Shown here piece by piece: positions 34,463 through 43,521 of a DNA stretch of 64,000 bases. Made by a program: the position numbers and the translations under genes. Each line of letters opens with the position of its first letter. Positions within the stretch are counted from its first letter, which is position 1. Where the stretch lies: assembly GCA_024998685.1 (NCBI GenBank), contig JACOEH010000013.1, positions 45,702-109,701 on the forward strand, read 5' to 3'. Under the pieces are notes generated by a model, which made no database searches, had not been told where the DNA came from, and worked only from the letters and a program-made list of their open reading frames with translations. Source of the DNA: Nitrospira sp. (GTDB taxonomy: Bacteria; Nitrospirota; Nitrospiria; Nitrospirales; Nitrospiraceae).

Positions 34463-35565
34463 CGACGGCTCCAGCTCAATGCGTAGTCTTTGATCTCCAC
34501 CGGCTCCATCTCCGGTTGGACCGTGAAGGGAGTCTTGGATTCGATCATCACCGCCACTTCGGTGGTGTGCATTTTCGTCTTACCGGCTTGGACCGCCTGC
34601 GGTTGTGGTCCGTGGTGGATACCCTGCGGGTGTAACGTGAGCATCCCCGCTTGGATCCCCGCGCGGCTGAAGAATTCTCCCTCATGATAGAACAGCACTT
34701 CATCGTAGTCGGTATTTCGATGGTAAAAAGGCACGCGCAAGGCCTCCGGATCACTTTCCAACGGCCTCGGAGCAAACGTGGAGATGAGGCATCCTCCGGC
34801 TTGGAATGTCTGATGGACGCTCGGCGGCAGATGGTAGCGGGGACTGACGACCGGCCGGAAATCCCGCACGTTCAGCTTCGCAACCCACAGATCTCCTTTC
34901 CACCCGACGACATCCATGGGATAGAAGGGATAGGTCACTCCGGTCCATTCACCTTGACGCTTGATGCGGACCTCCCATGTTTGAAATCCGGTTTCCGCCG
35001 GTTCGACCGTCTCCAGCTCAGGAGCAAGCAACACGCCTTTATCGAACAGCGCATGTTGTCCGAGGGGACCTCGATCCGGCATGACCGTAGGAATCGGGGT
35101 CTCCATAATCAGCGAAAAAGAAGGTTCCGTATCGACGTGAATTCGATAGGTCGTCCCTTTGGGAATCACCACGTAATCGCCCGGCTCGTAGGAAAGAACG
35201 CCATAATCCGTCTCAAACCTGCCTCTGCCCAGATGGACGAAATAGACTTCGTCTCCATCCGCATTGCGCACGAAATAGGGCATGGTCTCTCGCCGGCAGG
35301 ACATGTGGAGAGAGACATCCCGGCTTTGCATCATCAATACGGATTGCGTGGTATTGGATAATGCGGCCTTGGGAATCTGCGTGCAGGCGAAGGCCCGCGG
35401 TCTCAGCTTCCCCTCGATAGCGATCCACGCTGTCGGCGGATGTGTCCGGTAGAGATGAGAAACCGAGCCCACGAAACCGTTTCGTCCATGCTCTTCTTCA
35501 TACAGCCCTTCGGGAATTCCTACATGGGCCTGGTTGGGAACTTTTCCTCTCCGCTTGAGATACAT
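34459..35565 (-). CDS. hmgA: Homogentisate 1,2-dioxygenase
   Basis: 368 aa from Met6 of the listed ORF (GGGAG upstream). This is the bacterial short form. The cupin metal site is represented by PSVHQTFQAGG, NTDYDEVLFYHEG and LHPQGIHHGPQP, which give the His and Glu ligands. It opens the ring of homogentisate to maleylacetoacetate in the cytoplasm. Its position between the HPPD-like gene and fahA completes the tyrosine pathway apart from the isomerase. Confidence 0.93.
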   Translation of the reverse strand: MYLKRRGKVPNQAHVGIPEGLYEEEHGRNGFVGSVSHLYRTHPPTAWIAIEGKLRPRAFACTQIPKAALSNTTQSVLMMQSRDVSLHMSCRRETMPYFVRNADGDEVYFVHLGRGRFETDYGVLSYEPGDYVVIPKGTTYRIHVDTEPSFSLIMETPIPTVMPDRGPLGQHALFDKGVLLAPELETVEPAETGFQTWEVRIKRQGEWTGVTYPFYPMDVVGWKGDLWVAKLNVRDFRPVVSPRYHLPPSVHQTFQAGGCLISTFAPRPLESDPEALRVPFYHRNTDYDEVLFYHEGEFFSRAGIQAGMLTLHPQGIHHGPQPQAVQAGKTKMHTTEVAVMIESKTPFTVQPEMEPVEIKDYALSWSRR

Positions 35566-35596
35566 GGCCGACTCCCACAAGGAGTGGATCGTCCGG

Positions 35597-36190
35597 CTAG
35601 GACGCCTTTTTCAGCGGTTTCTTTTGCTTTTGCCCTGACAGCGGCGATGAGTCGTAATCAATGATGGTCCTCTCGACCCCGGAAGTTTGATCTCGTTCGA
35701 TATCCTTGTACAGTGACTCCACCGTGCTCCTGACAAAGGTCCTCGCCGCCGCTTCACCATGCTGCCGCTGGGTCAGTTCGAAGAACAGCCCACTGTGGGG
35801 AAAGAGAGGATAGGTGAAGCGTTGCTTAAGCGGTCCAAACCCATCCCGTCCCTCTTTGACCGGCCCGCTGAACTTGACGCCATGCGCCTCCCACTCTCGG
35901 CACACAGCTTCGATATCATCGACTTCGAGAGCCACGTGCTGCACGCCTTGTCCATACCGTTCTATGAATTCGTTGATTTGAGACTTTCCCGTCTTGTCGT
36001 GACCCTGCATGAGGGCGATCTTGGCCGTTCCGCGCTGTACGACGATCGTATCCATCGATGAGGTGTGACTTCCGACATCCCTCGCCGACCAGATCACTTC
36101 AAAACCCAAGATCTTGGCGAACAGGAATTCCGCTGCTTCAAGATTGTCGACACAGAGAGTCACATGATCAAAACCGGTGGCCTGTTCCAT
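35597..36190 (-). CDS. Single-domain 4-hydroxyphenylpyruvate dioxygenase-like (VOC) protein
   Basis: 197 aa, half the size of normal HPPD (about 350). It aligns with the catalytic C-terminal half: iron ligand His9 (FDHVTL), His85 (GVQHVALEVDDI) and Glu138 (FFELTQR), and the HPPD-like ending YKDIERDQ. The non-catalytic N-terminal VOC domain is absent. With hmgA and fahA it forms a homogentisate operon, so it most likely acts on 4-hydroxyphenylpyruvate. Another VOC dioxygenase function remains possible. Confidence 0.75.
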   Translation of the reverse strand: MEQATGFDHVTLCVDNLEAAEFLFAKILGFEVIWSARDVGSHTSSMDTIVVQRGTAKIALMQGHDKTGKSQINEFIERYGQGVQHVALEVDDIEAVCREWEAHGVKFSGPVKEGRDGFGPLKQRFTYPLFPHSGLFFELTQRQHGEAAARTFVRSTVESLYKDIERDQTSGVERTIIDYDSSPLSGQKQKKPLKKAS

Positions 36191-36459
36191 GGCGCCTCCG
36201 CCTCACACCGCTTTGAATCTTCATATCTCCAGCATCTCTCCATATACATCATAATAATTACACATTGCATGATATGATCTTACTATGATCAATGAATCAT
36301 TACAAGAATGGACATACCCATATTGGGATACTATTACTCGCATACTTATTTATACAACAGGCAATCATCGATTCTTTGTCTATTGAGATGGCAATATAAA
36401 AACGTTATTATCAATCGAGACCGGATCCGCACCATCAAGAAGATAAGTTGGAGGTGCCT
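36191..36459. promoter_or_regulatory. Divergent promoter region
   Basis: An AT-rich gap between the leftward tyrosine/BCAA block and the rightward fatty-acid block. It is much more AT-rich than the flanking genes. It must contain promoters for both directions, but I cannot pick specific -35/-10 boxes with confidence. Confidence 0.5.
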
Positions 36460-37206
36460 ATGACCTTCTATCAAAGAATGAGGCGACTCGTACTTGAGCA
36501 TGGAGCCATCAACAATTCCTATCTCAATCGTTTTCGCTCAGGCGAGCTCTCCGACGAGGATCTCCACGAATTTGCGGTGGAGTTCTATAACTTCGCCAGA
36601 TTTTTTCCTCAGATTCTGGTCGCTCAGCTTGTGAACACGGAGGACGAGCAAATCGCCGACGAGCTGACCAAAGTACTGTATTCCGAACTTGGCGACGGAG
36701 AGGCCCGGCGTCGCCATGAACTTCTATATCGAGACTTTTTACGATCCCTCGGTGTCGATGTTCATGATGCCATGACCCGTTCGATGCTTCCTTCCACTCG
36801 CGCCTATATCGAAGGGATGGAACGGCTCTACAGCGATGGTAACCATGCGAAAGCCTTGGGTGCCTCATTCGGCCTGGAAAATATGGCTATCACGATGTGG
36901 GATCACCTGATCCCGGGTCTCGTCCATCTCAGAACGATTCGTCACCCACACATGGACCTGACGTATTTTACGTTTCACCGGGAACTGGAGCAGAGTCATG
37001 AGGAGGCCATGAAACACGCCGTTCAAGTCATGGACGACGGCGTTGGCTCGACGACACTGTCGTTTCACCAGCAAGAAGACTTTCGGCTTGGCGTGACGGC
37101 CGTCCTAGACTATCTGGAGGGATTTTGGATGGGACTTGAGAGCCACCGTCCTACCGACGTTGGCCGGTCCGCACGACATGAAATGAATGCAGCGGCCTCC
37201 CAATAA
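36460..37206 (+). CDS. Heme-oxygenase-like diiron (HDO) protein
   Basis: 248 aa from the ATG after GGAGGTGCCT; the listed start four codons upstream is a TTG. All-helical HDO/TenA-like fold. Possible metal ligands are Glu and His in SELGDGEARRRHE, Glu in FGLENMAITMWDH and the helix YFTFHRELEQSHEEAM, which has the family H-x-E-x-E/D-x2-H pattern. Relatives oxidise fatty acids (UndA) or amino-acid derived substrates. As the first gene of a fatty-acid operon it may act on an acyl substrate. Confidence 0.75.
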   Translation: MTFYQRMRRLVLEHGAINNSYLNRFRSGELSDEDLHEFAVEFYNFARFFPQILVAQLVNTEDEQIADELTKVLYSELGDGEARRRHELLYRDFLRSLGVDVHDAMTRSMLPSTRAYIEGMERLYSDGNHAKALGASFGLENMAITMWDHLIPGLVHLRTIRHPHMDLTYFTFHRELEQSHEEAMKHAVQVMDDGVGSTTLSFHQQEDFRLGVTAVLDYLEGFWMGLESHRPTDVGRSARHEMNAAASQ

Positions 37207-37259
37207 CCACAGGGGAGCGATAGCGCTCCATTTCCGGCGCAAGCGGGCGGGAGGGTCAT

Positions 37260-38975
37260 ATGCAACAGCCCTGGATCAGTCAATACGATGCCGGCGTTCC
37301 GGCGAACATCGGGTATCCCGATTGGACCGTGCCGGACATGTTGCGACATTCAGCGGCACGCGCTCCGGGCTCGCCCGCCTTGCTCTTCTATGGCACCCGC
37401 ATTTCTTATCGCGATCTCGATGACTTGACGACTCGCCTGGCGGTCGCTCTTCACGGACTTGGAGTTAAGCGTGGTGATCGGGTCGCACTCATGCTCCCGA
37501 ACATTCCACAATCGGTCATCGCGTACTACGGCATCATGAAGGCCGGAGCCGTCGTCGTTCCCACCAATCCGCTCTACGTCGAACGAGAAATCCAGACGCA
37601 ATTGGTGGATTCCGGGAGCGACACCATTGTCGCCCTTGACCTGTTCTACCCGCGCATCCGGACTGTCCAGACGGCAACCACCTTCCCCAGGAAGATCATC
37701 ATGACAAGTATTCGTGACTTTCTCCCGCCGTGGAAGAAGTTCCTGTATCCCCTCAAAGCTCGCCTAGCCAGGCGATGGATTTCCACTCCAACCGGACCAT
37801 CGATACACAACCTCATCGAGCTGTTGAACTCGACTCCCGGTATGGGTTGGGATCAGGCTTCCGACGTACCGAGGGTCAGCCCGGACGACCTTGCGCAACT
37901 CCAATACACAGGCGGGACAACCGGCATACCGAAGGGCGTGATGTTGACCCATCGGAACGTGGTCGTGAACACTCTCCAAGGACGCGCGTGGGATCCGCAT
38001 TTTCGAGACGGCGGGGAATTATTTCTGGGGGCGATTCCCTTCTTCCACTGCTACGGCCAAAGCACCTGTCAAAACTTGGCCGTCGCGACCGGATGCCCGA
38101 TCGTGCTTCTTCCGCGTTTTCACCCCGACGAGGCGGTAAAAGCGATCCACAATCATCGCATCACCATCTTCTCGGGCGTCCCGATGATGTTCGCGAAGAT
38201 CAACGAAGTCTCCCACATCGAACGCTACAATTTACGTTCTCTGCGGGTCTGCCTGAGCGGTGCCAGTCCGCTGCCGGCGGACGTGCAAAAGGAGTTTGAG
38301 CGGACGACCGGAGTGAGGATCGCGGAAGGATATGGGCTGACCGAAGCAGGACCGACCACTCACTGCAATCCCTTACATAGCGACCACCCATCAGGCGCGA
38401 TAGGGCTTCCATTCCCGGATACGGAAGCGCGCGTGATCGACTCAGACACGGGTCTGCACGACGTTCCCGACGGTGAACCGGGTGAATTGATCGTGCGGGG
38501 TCCCCAGATCATGCGGGGCTACTGGAATAAGGAAGAGGAGACGCAGGCTGTTTTGCGGGACGGCTGGCTCTTTACCGGTGACCTCGTGCGCAGGGACGGC
38601 GACGGCTACTTCTTTTTCGTCGATCGCAAGAAGGACATCATCAAATCCCATGGTGAAACGGTCTATCCGCGAGAGGTTGAAGAGGTGTTGCTCCAACACC
38701 CGGCCGTCTCCGAGGCAGCCGTCGTGGGGGTCGCAGATCATATCTACGGTGAACTCATTGAAGCGTACATCGTGACGAAACCCGGGTCACTCGTCACGAA
38801 ACAGGAATTGATTCGGCACTGCACCGGACGACTCGCTCGGTACAAGATTCCGTCGGCCGTTGAATTTCGTGAGGAATTGCCTCGGACGATCATCGGCAAA
38901 GTCCTGCGCCGGACGATGCGCGAAGAGGCGGTTCGCTCGCGCAGTGCCGAAACAGTTGAACATCAAGCGGTATGA
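37260..38975 (+). CDS. Long-chain fatty acid-CoA ligase
   Basis: A 571-aa adenylate-forming enzyme of FadD type. ATP signature YTGGTTGIPKGVMLTH, the GYGLTEAGP motif, the linker GYFFFVDRKKDIIKSHGETVYP and the catalytic Lys in RTIIGKVLRR are all intact. It activates fatty acids to acyl-CoA. RBS GGGAGGG supports the start. The next gene starts 10 bp after its stop, so both are in one operon with the beta-oxidation enzymes. Confidence 0.92.
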   Translation: MQQPWISQYDAGVPANIGYPDWTVPDMLRHSAARAPGSPALLFYGTRISYRDLDDLTTRLAVALHGLGVKRGDRVALMLPNIPQSVIAYYGIMKAGAVVVPTNPLYVEREIQTQLVDSGSDTIVALDLFYPRIRTVQTATTFPRKIIMTSIRDFLPPWKKFLYPLKARLARRWISTPTGPSIHNLIELLNSTPGMGWDQASDVPRVSPDDLAQLQYTGGTTGIPKGVMLTHRNVVVNTLQGRAWDPHFRDGGELFLGAIPFFHCYGQSTCQNLAVATGCPIVLLPRFHPDEAVKAIHNHRITIFSGVPMMFAKINEVSHIERYNLRSLRVCLSGASPLPADVQKEFERTTGVRIAEGYGLTEAGPTTHCNPLHSDHPSGAIGLPFPDTEARVIDSDTGLHDVPDGEPGELIVRGPQIMRGYWNKEEETQAVLRDGWLFTGDLVRRDGDGYFFFVDRKKDIIKSHGETVYPREVEEVLLQHPAVSEAAVVGVADHIYGELIEAYIVTKPGSLVTKQELIRHCTGRLARYKIPSAVEFREELPRTIIGKVLRRTMREEAVRSRSAETVEHQAV

Positions 38976-38985
38976 GGGGGAGCCC

Positions 38986-40176
38986 GTGAAAGATCTCGTG
39001 ATCGTAACCGGCGTCCGAACTCCGATCGGAAATTACGGCGGAGTGCTAAAAGATGTGCCGGCACAGAAGCTCGGAGAACTGGCCGTGCGCGAGGTCATTG
39101 CGAAAACCGGCATCGATCCGACGGTGATCGAAGAAGTGATCATCGGTTGTGTGGGGCAGCCGAGTGATGCGTATAACATCGCCCGCGTCATCGCCCTCCA
39201 GGCCGGACTCCCCATCAAAACTCCAGCCTATACGGTTCAACGCAATTGCTCATCGGGCCTTCAGCCGTTTGTGAATGCCTACCAGAACCTCCAAAGCCAG
39301 GATGCCGATGTGCAAATCGTGGGCGGCGTCGAAAATATGAGCCGCGCCCCCTATCTCTCTCGGGACATGCGCTGGGGCAAGCGGCTGCGGCACGCCGAAT
39401 TCATCGACAGTATCTGGGAGGGATTGACGGACCCGGTCTGCGGCCAGCTCATGGGCCGGACCGCGGAAACGTTGGCGGAGGAGTTTGGAATCAGTCGTGC
39501 GGAACAGGACCGGTTTGCGGTGGAAAGTCATCGCCGCGCGTTTAAAGCCATGCGGGAAGGCCGACTGAAAGAGGAGCTCGTGCCCGTCACCGTCTCGAAA
39601 TCAGTGGCCGGACGCGAGGTTCCTCCGCTCGTGGTGACACAAGATGAAGGTCCAAACATCGGTCTGACCGAACCCCAACTTGCCCTCTACCCGCCCCTCT
39701 TCAAGGAGGGCGGCACCGTCACCGCAGGAAACAGTTGCCCGCTCAACGACGGGGCTGCCGCTGCGATCGTCATGTCGGCGGAACGAGCGCGTGATCTTGG
39801 CCTGCGTCCGTTGGGCCGTGTGAAAAGTTATGCCTTCGTGGGAGTGGACCCGGCACGCATGGGGGTCGGTCCGGTAGAAGCGCTCCCAGCAGCACTCAAG
39901 CGAATAGGCCTTAGCTTGGCCGATCTCGAGCTGATCGAAGTGAATGAGGCGTTTGCCGCTCAGTATCTTGCCGTCGAACGACTGCTGGGACTCAAACGAG
40001 AACTCGTCAACGTCAACGGCGGGGCTATCGCCCTGGGCCATCCTGTCGGAATGACCGGCACACGTCTTGTCATGACAGTTTTGCATGAAATGCGACGACG
40101 CGGCGCTGCCCTGGGGGCGGTCGCTCTGTGCGTCGGTGGTGGACAGGGAGCGGCAATGGTGCTGGAACAGATCTGA
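38986..40176 (+). CDS. Acetyl-CoA acyltransferase (thiolase)
   Basis: The listed ORF begins inside fadD; the real start is probably GTG at 38986 (GAGGGGGA upstream), giving 396 aa. The Cys nucleophile is in [10 protein letters not shown], with [33 protein letters not shown] and CVGGGQGAA. It performs thiolytic cleavage of 3-ketoacyl-CoA as the last beta-oxidation step. Adjacent to the matching dehydrogenase and hydratase. Confidence 0.9.
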   Translation: MKDLVIVTGVRTPIGNYGGVLKDVPAQKLGELAVREVIAKTGIDPTVIEEVIIGCVGQPSDAYNIARVIALQAGLPIKTPAYTVQRNCSSGLQPFVNAYQNLQSQDADVQIVGGVENMSRAPYLSRDMRWGKRLRHAEFIDSIWEGLTDPVCGQLMGRTAETLAEEFGISRAEQDRFAVESHRRAFKAMREGRLKEELVPVTVSKSVAGREVPPLVVTQDEGPNIGLTEPQLALYPPLFKEGGTVTAGNSCPLNDGAAAAIVMSAERARDLGLRPLGRVKSYAFVGVDPARMGVGPVEALPAALKRIGLSLADLELIEVNEAFAAQYLAVERLLGLKRELVNVNGGAIALGHPVGMTGTRLVMTVLHEMRRRGAALGAVALCVGGGQGAAMVLEQI

Positions 40177-40203
40177 ACAGCACACTCGTTCAAGGAGCGC
40201 GAC

Positions 40204-41427
40204 ATGTACATCTATAAAGTCGGAGTCGTCGGTGCGGGGATGATGGGAGCCCAAATCGCGGAAGTGGTGAGTTATGCCGGACTACCGGTCGTATTGGCCG
40301 ATATCAATGAAGCCTTGGCGAAACGAGGCCTCGAATCGGTCCGAGCGATCTACCAGGCACGAGTCGACAAAGGGAAAATGACGGCGGAGCAACTCGAGGA
40401 GAAGATGTTGCTCGTGACCGCCTCGGCCGGTCTGGACGGCCTCAACGAGGTCGATCTTGTGATCGAGGCGGTATCGGAGGATGCAAAACTCAAGGCACAG
40501 GTCTTTCATGAGTTGGATCAGGTTTGCCCGCGAGGCACGATCTTGGCCAGTAACACGTCGGCTCTGTCCATCTCGGCTCTTGGTGCCGCCACGACAAGGC
40601 CGGATAAGGTGCTCGGCCTCCACTTTTTCAACCCAGCCTATGTGATGCGGCTCGTAGAGGTGGTGCCGGGACTCGCGACTGCCGCTCAGACGCTCGACGA
40701 TGCGGTGGGTTTTACCGAAAGCATCGGGAAACTGCCGATCGTGGTGAAGGAGTGCGCCGGCTTCTTGGTCAATCGTGTGCTGATGGCCTATGTGAACGAA
40801 GCCGTTCGCGCCTTGCAGGAAGGGGCGGCCACACGACAAGCCATCGATCAGGAGATGGTGTCATTCGGCATGCCGGTCGGGCCGCTGGCTCTTCTGGATG
40901 CGGTGGGTCTCGATATCTCGTACGAGGTCGCACGCCTTCTGTACCGCAGCTACGGGCCCCGCATGACACCGGCTCCCCTGCTTGAAGCCATGCTCAAGGC
41001 CGGCCGTCTGGGTGTCAAATCCGGCCATGGCTTCTATGACTATGTCGGGGGAGAAGAAGGAGGTCGCGATCAGGAAATGGAACACCTTCTCCAGGCGGTG
41101 AGGCCGAACCGTGACCAAGGAGTGACGCGATGGAGTCGCTCGCGGCTCCTCTGGGCGATGACAAACGAAGCCGTCACGGCACTTCAGGAAGGCGTGGCGT
41201 CGGCCGGCGACATCGATCTGGCGATGGTGGCAGGGGTCGGCTATCCCAAAGACAAAGAGGGCCCGCTACATTTCGCGGATCAGCTGGGGATCGATCAGGT
41301 CCTGCACGAGCTTGAGGACTTCGCTCACACGCTCGGACCGCGCTTTTGGCCGGCACCGATGCTGCGCAGGATGGTGGATGCCGGATTCACCGGGCGGATG
41401 GCGGGGCGAGGATTCTTCACCTATTGA
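40204..41427 (+). CDS. 3-hydroxyacyl-CoA dehydrogenase with tandem C-terminal domains
   Basis: 407 aa. NAD domain [12 protein letters not shown], catalytic His in [11 protein letters not shown] and two copies of the helical dimerisation domain ([11 protein letters not shown] around residue 200 and [14 protein letters not shown] around residue 325). The duplication replaces a homodimer interface and is seen in PaaH and FadB-like enzymes. No hydratase domain is fused; a separate enoyl-CoA hydratase gene follows 33 bp downstream. Confidence 0.9.
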   Translation: MYIYKVGVVGAGMMGAQIAEVVSYAGLPVVLADINEALAKRGLESVRAIYQARVDKGKMTAEQLEEKMLLVTASAGLDGLNEVDLVIEAVSEDAKLKAQVFHELDQVCPRGTILASNTSALSISALGAATTRPDKVLGLHFFNPAYVMRLVEVVPGLATAAQTLDDAVGFTESIGKLPIVVKECAGFLVNRVLMAYVNEAVRALQEGAATRQAIDQEMVSFGMPVGPLALLDAVGLDISYEVARLLYRSYGPRMTPAPLLEAMLKAGRLGVKSGHGFYDYVGGEEGGRDQEMEHLLQAVRPNRDQGVTRWSRSRLLWAMTNEAVTALQEGVASAGDIDLAMVAGVGYPKDKEGPLHFADQLGIDQVLHELEDFAHTLGPRFWPAPMLRRMVDAGFTGRMAGRGFFTY

Positions 41428-41460
41428 TGGTCATAATACTGCCGGAAGAGGAGACACATC

Positions 41461-42249
41461 ATGACCAGCACGACGGGTACGATGCACAGTTGCAAAGTTC
41501 AAGAAGACGTGGCATTGGTCACCCTCGATCATCCACCCGTCAATGTCCTCACACCCGAACTGCTTACAGAGTTGGACGGCGCGTTCGATTCGCTCGCGAA
41601 GGATGACGCCGTCAAGGCGGTGGTGCTCACGGGAGCCGGCCGATACTTCGTTGCGGGAGCCGATATTCGAGTACTGGCCTCCATTCCCTCTTCAGCAGAG
41701 GGCGAAGCGCTCGCACGTCACGGCCAGATGATTTTGAACAAGATTGAGGCTTTTGAAAAACCGGTCATTGCCGCGATCAACGGCGCCTGCTTGGGAGGAG
41801 GTTTGGAATTGGCCCTGTGCTGTCATATCCGCTTCGCGGCGGAAGGTGCCAGACTCGGCCTGCCGGAAATCAACCTGGGCATCATGCCGGGATTCGGCGG
41901 CACTCAACGTCTTCCCCGACTCGTCGGCCGACCCAAGGCCATGGAATTGATTCTGACGGGTGCGCCGGTCTCAGCCCAAGAAGCCATGAGTCTGGGTTTG
42001 GTGTCCCGCGTCGTATCAGCGGATGATCTTCTGCGCCAAGCACAAGGACTGGCGCGTAAAATGGCCGTGAAAAGCCGGGTGGCGCTCCGTGCGTCGCTTC
42101 GAGCGATCCGTGAGGGCATGAAGCTTGACCTTTCCGACGGCTTGGTCCTGGAGGCCCGTCTGTTCGGTGAATTGTGCGATACCGACGATCGGAAAGAAGG
42201 AGTGTCGGCCTTCTTGGAGAAACGACAGCCTCGGTTCAAGAACCATTAG
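41461..42249 (+). CDS. Enoyl-CoA hydratase
   Basis: A 262-aa crotonase with VAGADIRVL, GGGLELALCCHIRF and LPEINLGIMPGFGGTQRLPR; both catalytic Glu residues are kept. It hydrates 2-enoyl-CoA in beta-oxidation. It is close in layout to 18897-19676, suggesting an ancient duplication serving the two blocks. Confidence 0.92.
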   Translation: MTSTTGTMHSCKVQEDVALVTLDHPPVNVLTPELLTELDGAFDSLAKDDAVKAVVLTGAGRYFVAGADIRVLASIPSSAEGEALARHGQMILNKIEAFEKPVIAAINGACLGGGLELALCCHIRFAAEGARLGLPEINLGIMPGFGGTQRLPRLVGRPKAMELILTGAPVSAQEAMSLGLVSRVVSADDLLRQAQGLARKMAVKSRVALRASLRAIREGMKLDLSDGLVLEARLFGELCDTDDRKEGVSAFLEKRQPRFKNH

Positions 42250-42279
42250 TGGTTGCGAAGGAGACAGCGGGAAGGGGTT

Positions 42280-43521
42280 ATGCAAGCTCAGCGTTCGACA
42301 AAATTGGCCCTGGCTCTAGCGGGAGGCGGCTTCACGGGCTATCTCTTCGAAATCGGCGCGTTGACAGGCCTGGACGACTTCTTCGGTGAGTCGTTCACCA
42401 GCAATGATTTTGACGTGTATGTCGGCGTGAGCGCCGGCTCAGCTGTGGCTGCCCTGCTCGCGCAAGGAGTCAAGCCGGAAGAAATTCTCGAAACCAATTT
42501 ATCCGGGAAACGTCCGTATTACTTTGACCACCGGGATATTTTCAGTCCTGCCATCGGGGAAGGCGTAAAGACAATCTGGCGCGCAACAAAGCAACTCATC
42601 CCTCTGGTGCGACTCTATACGCGCAATTATCAGGAGATGACGCTCATTGATTTACTGGACAAAGCTCAGGATTCACTCCCCAGCGGCATTTACCGGTTGG
42701 AGCCCTTCGCAAAATACCTGGAGAAAACATTCACGGCCAAAGGGCTGGGACTCCGCTTTGCCGACCTGCGCAAAGATCTCTATATCCCGGCCATTGATTT
42801 GGAATCCGGGGAAAGCGTGATCTTCGGCGAAAAGGGTCGGCGGGATATCTCCATCGCCCAGGCCGTGACCGCCTCCTCCGCTGCGCCGATCTATTTCTGT
42901 CCCGTGCGTATCGAGGGTCGCGATTATGTCGACGCGGGCATCGGGCGACCAGCCTTCTTCGATCTGGCCGTCGCCAAACAGGTGGATTTCATGGTGATGA
43001 TCAATCCGATGGCTCGCATTCGACTCGCCGTTTCGTCATGGCGCGACTCAGCCCGAACCAAACGTCCGTCTCGCCTTCGCGACAAGGGGTTCTTGACCGT
43101 CGGCGAGCAGGCCGGCCGCATTAATCTCGACGCTCGTATTTCACAGGCGTTGACCCTGTTCCAGCAAGACCATCCGGACAAAAAACTGCTGGTGATCACA
43201 CCGGGTATCAACGATGCGCTCTTGTTTGAGCGGAGTTTTCTGAGCTATCAAGACCGCGTGCACCTCCTGCGAGCCGGATACCTGTCGGTCGTGACGCTGG
43301 CGCGCGACCGATATCATGACCTGCGGGCGCAGTTTGCGCGCCATGGAATCGCGATTGTCCAGGCCGAATTTGAGGATCGCGTCACGTCACGTCTGGCGCA
43401 ACTCGATCAGATCATGGCTACTTCCCCTCAATCAAAGCCACCGATCAAGAAGGGCGCTCCGATGGGAATCGGACAGGCCGGCGCGGCTTGGTACCAGGTG
43501 AAATGGTGGGGCTCACGATGA
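42280..43521 (+). CDS. Patatin-like phospholipase/lipase
   Basis: 413 aa from Met10 of the listed ORF (GAAGGGG upstream). The catalytic dyad is visible: Gly-rich oxyanion LALAGGGFTGY, nucleophile elbow GVSAGSA (GxSxG) and DAGIG for the Asp. It hydrolyses acyl esters, so it could release fatty acids for the ligase and beta-oxidation enzymes upstream. No signal peptide, so it acts in the cytoplasm or at the inner membrane face. Confidence 0.87.
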   Translation: MQAQRSTKLALALAGGGFTGYLFEIGALTGLDDFFGESFTSNDFDVYVGVSAGSAVAALLAQGVKPEEILETNLSGKRPYYFDHRDIFSPAIGEGVKTIWRATKQLIPLVRLYTRNYQEMTLIDLLDKAQDSLPSGIYRLEPFAKYLEKTFTAKGLGLRFADLRKDLYIPAIDLESGESVIFGEKGRRDISIAQAVTASSAAPIYFCPVRIEGRDYVDAGIGRPAFFDLAVAKQVDFMVMINPMARIRLAVSSWRDSARTKRPSRLRDKGFLTVGEQAGRINLDARISQALTLFQQDHPDKKLLVITPGINDALLFERSFLSYQDRVHLLRAGYLSVVTLARDRYHDLRAQFARHGIAIVQAEFEDRVTSRLAQLDQIMATSPQSKPPIKKGAPMGIGQAGAAWYQVKWWGSR

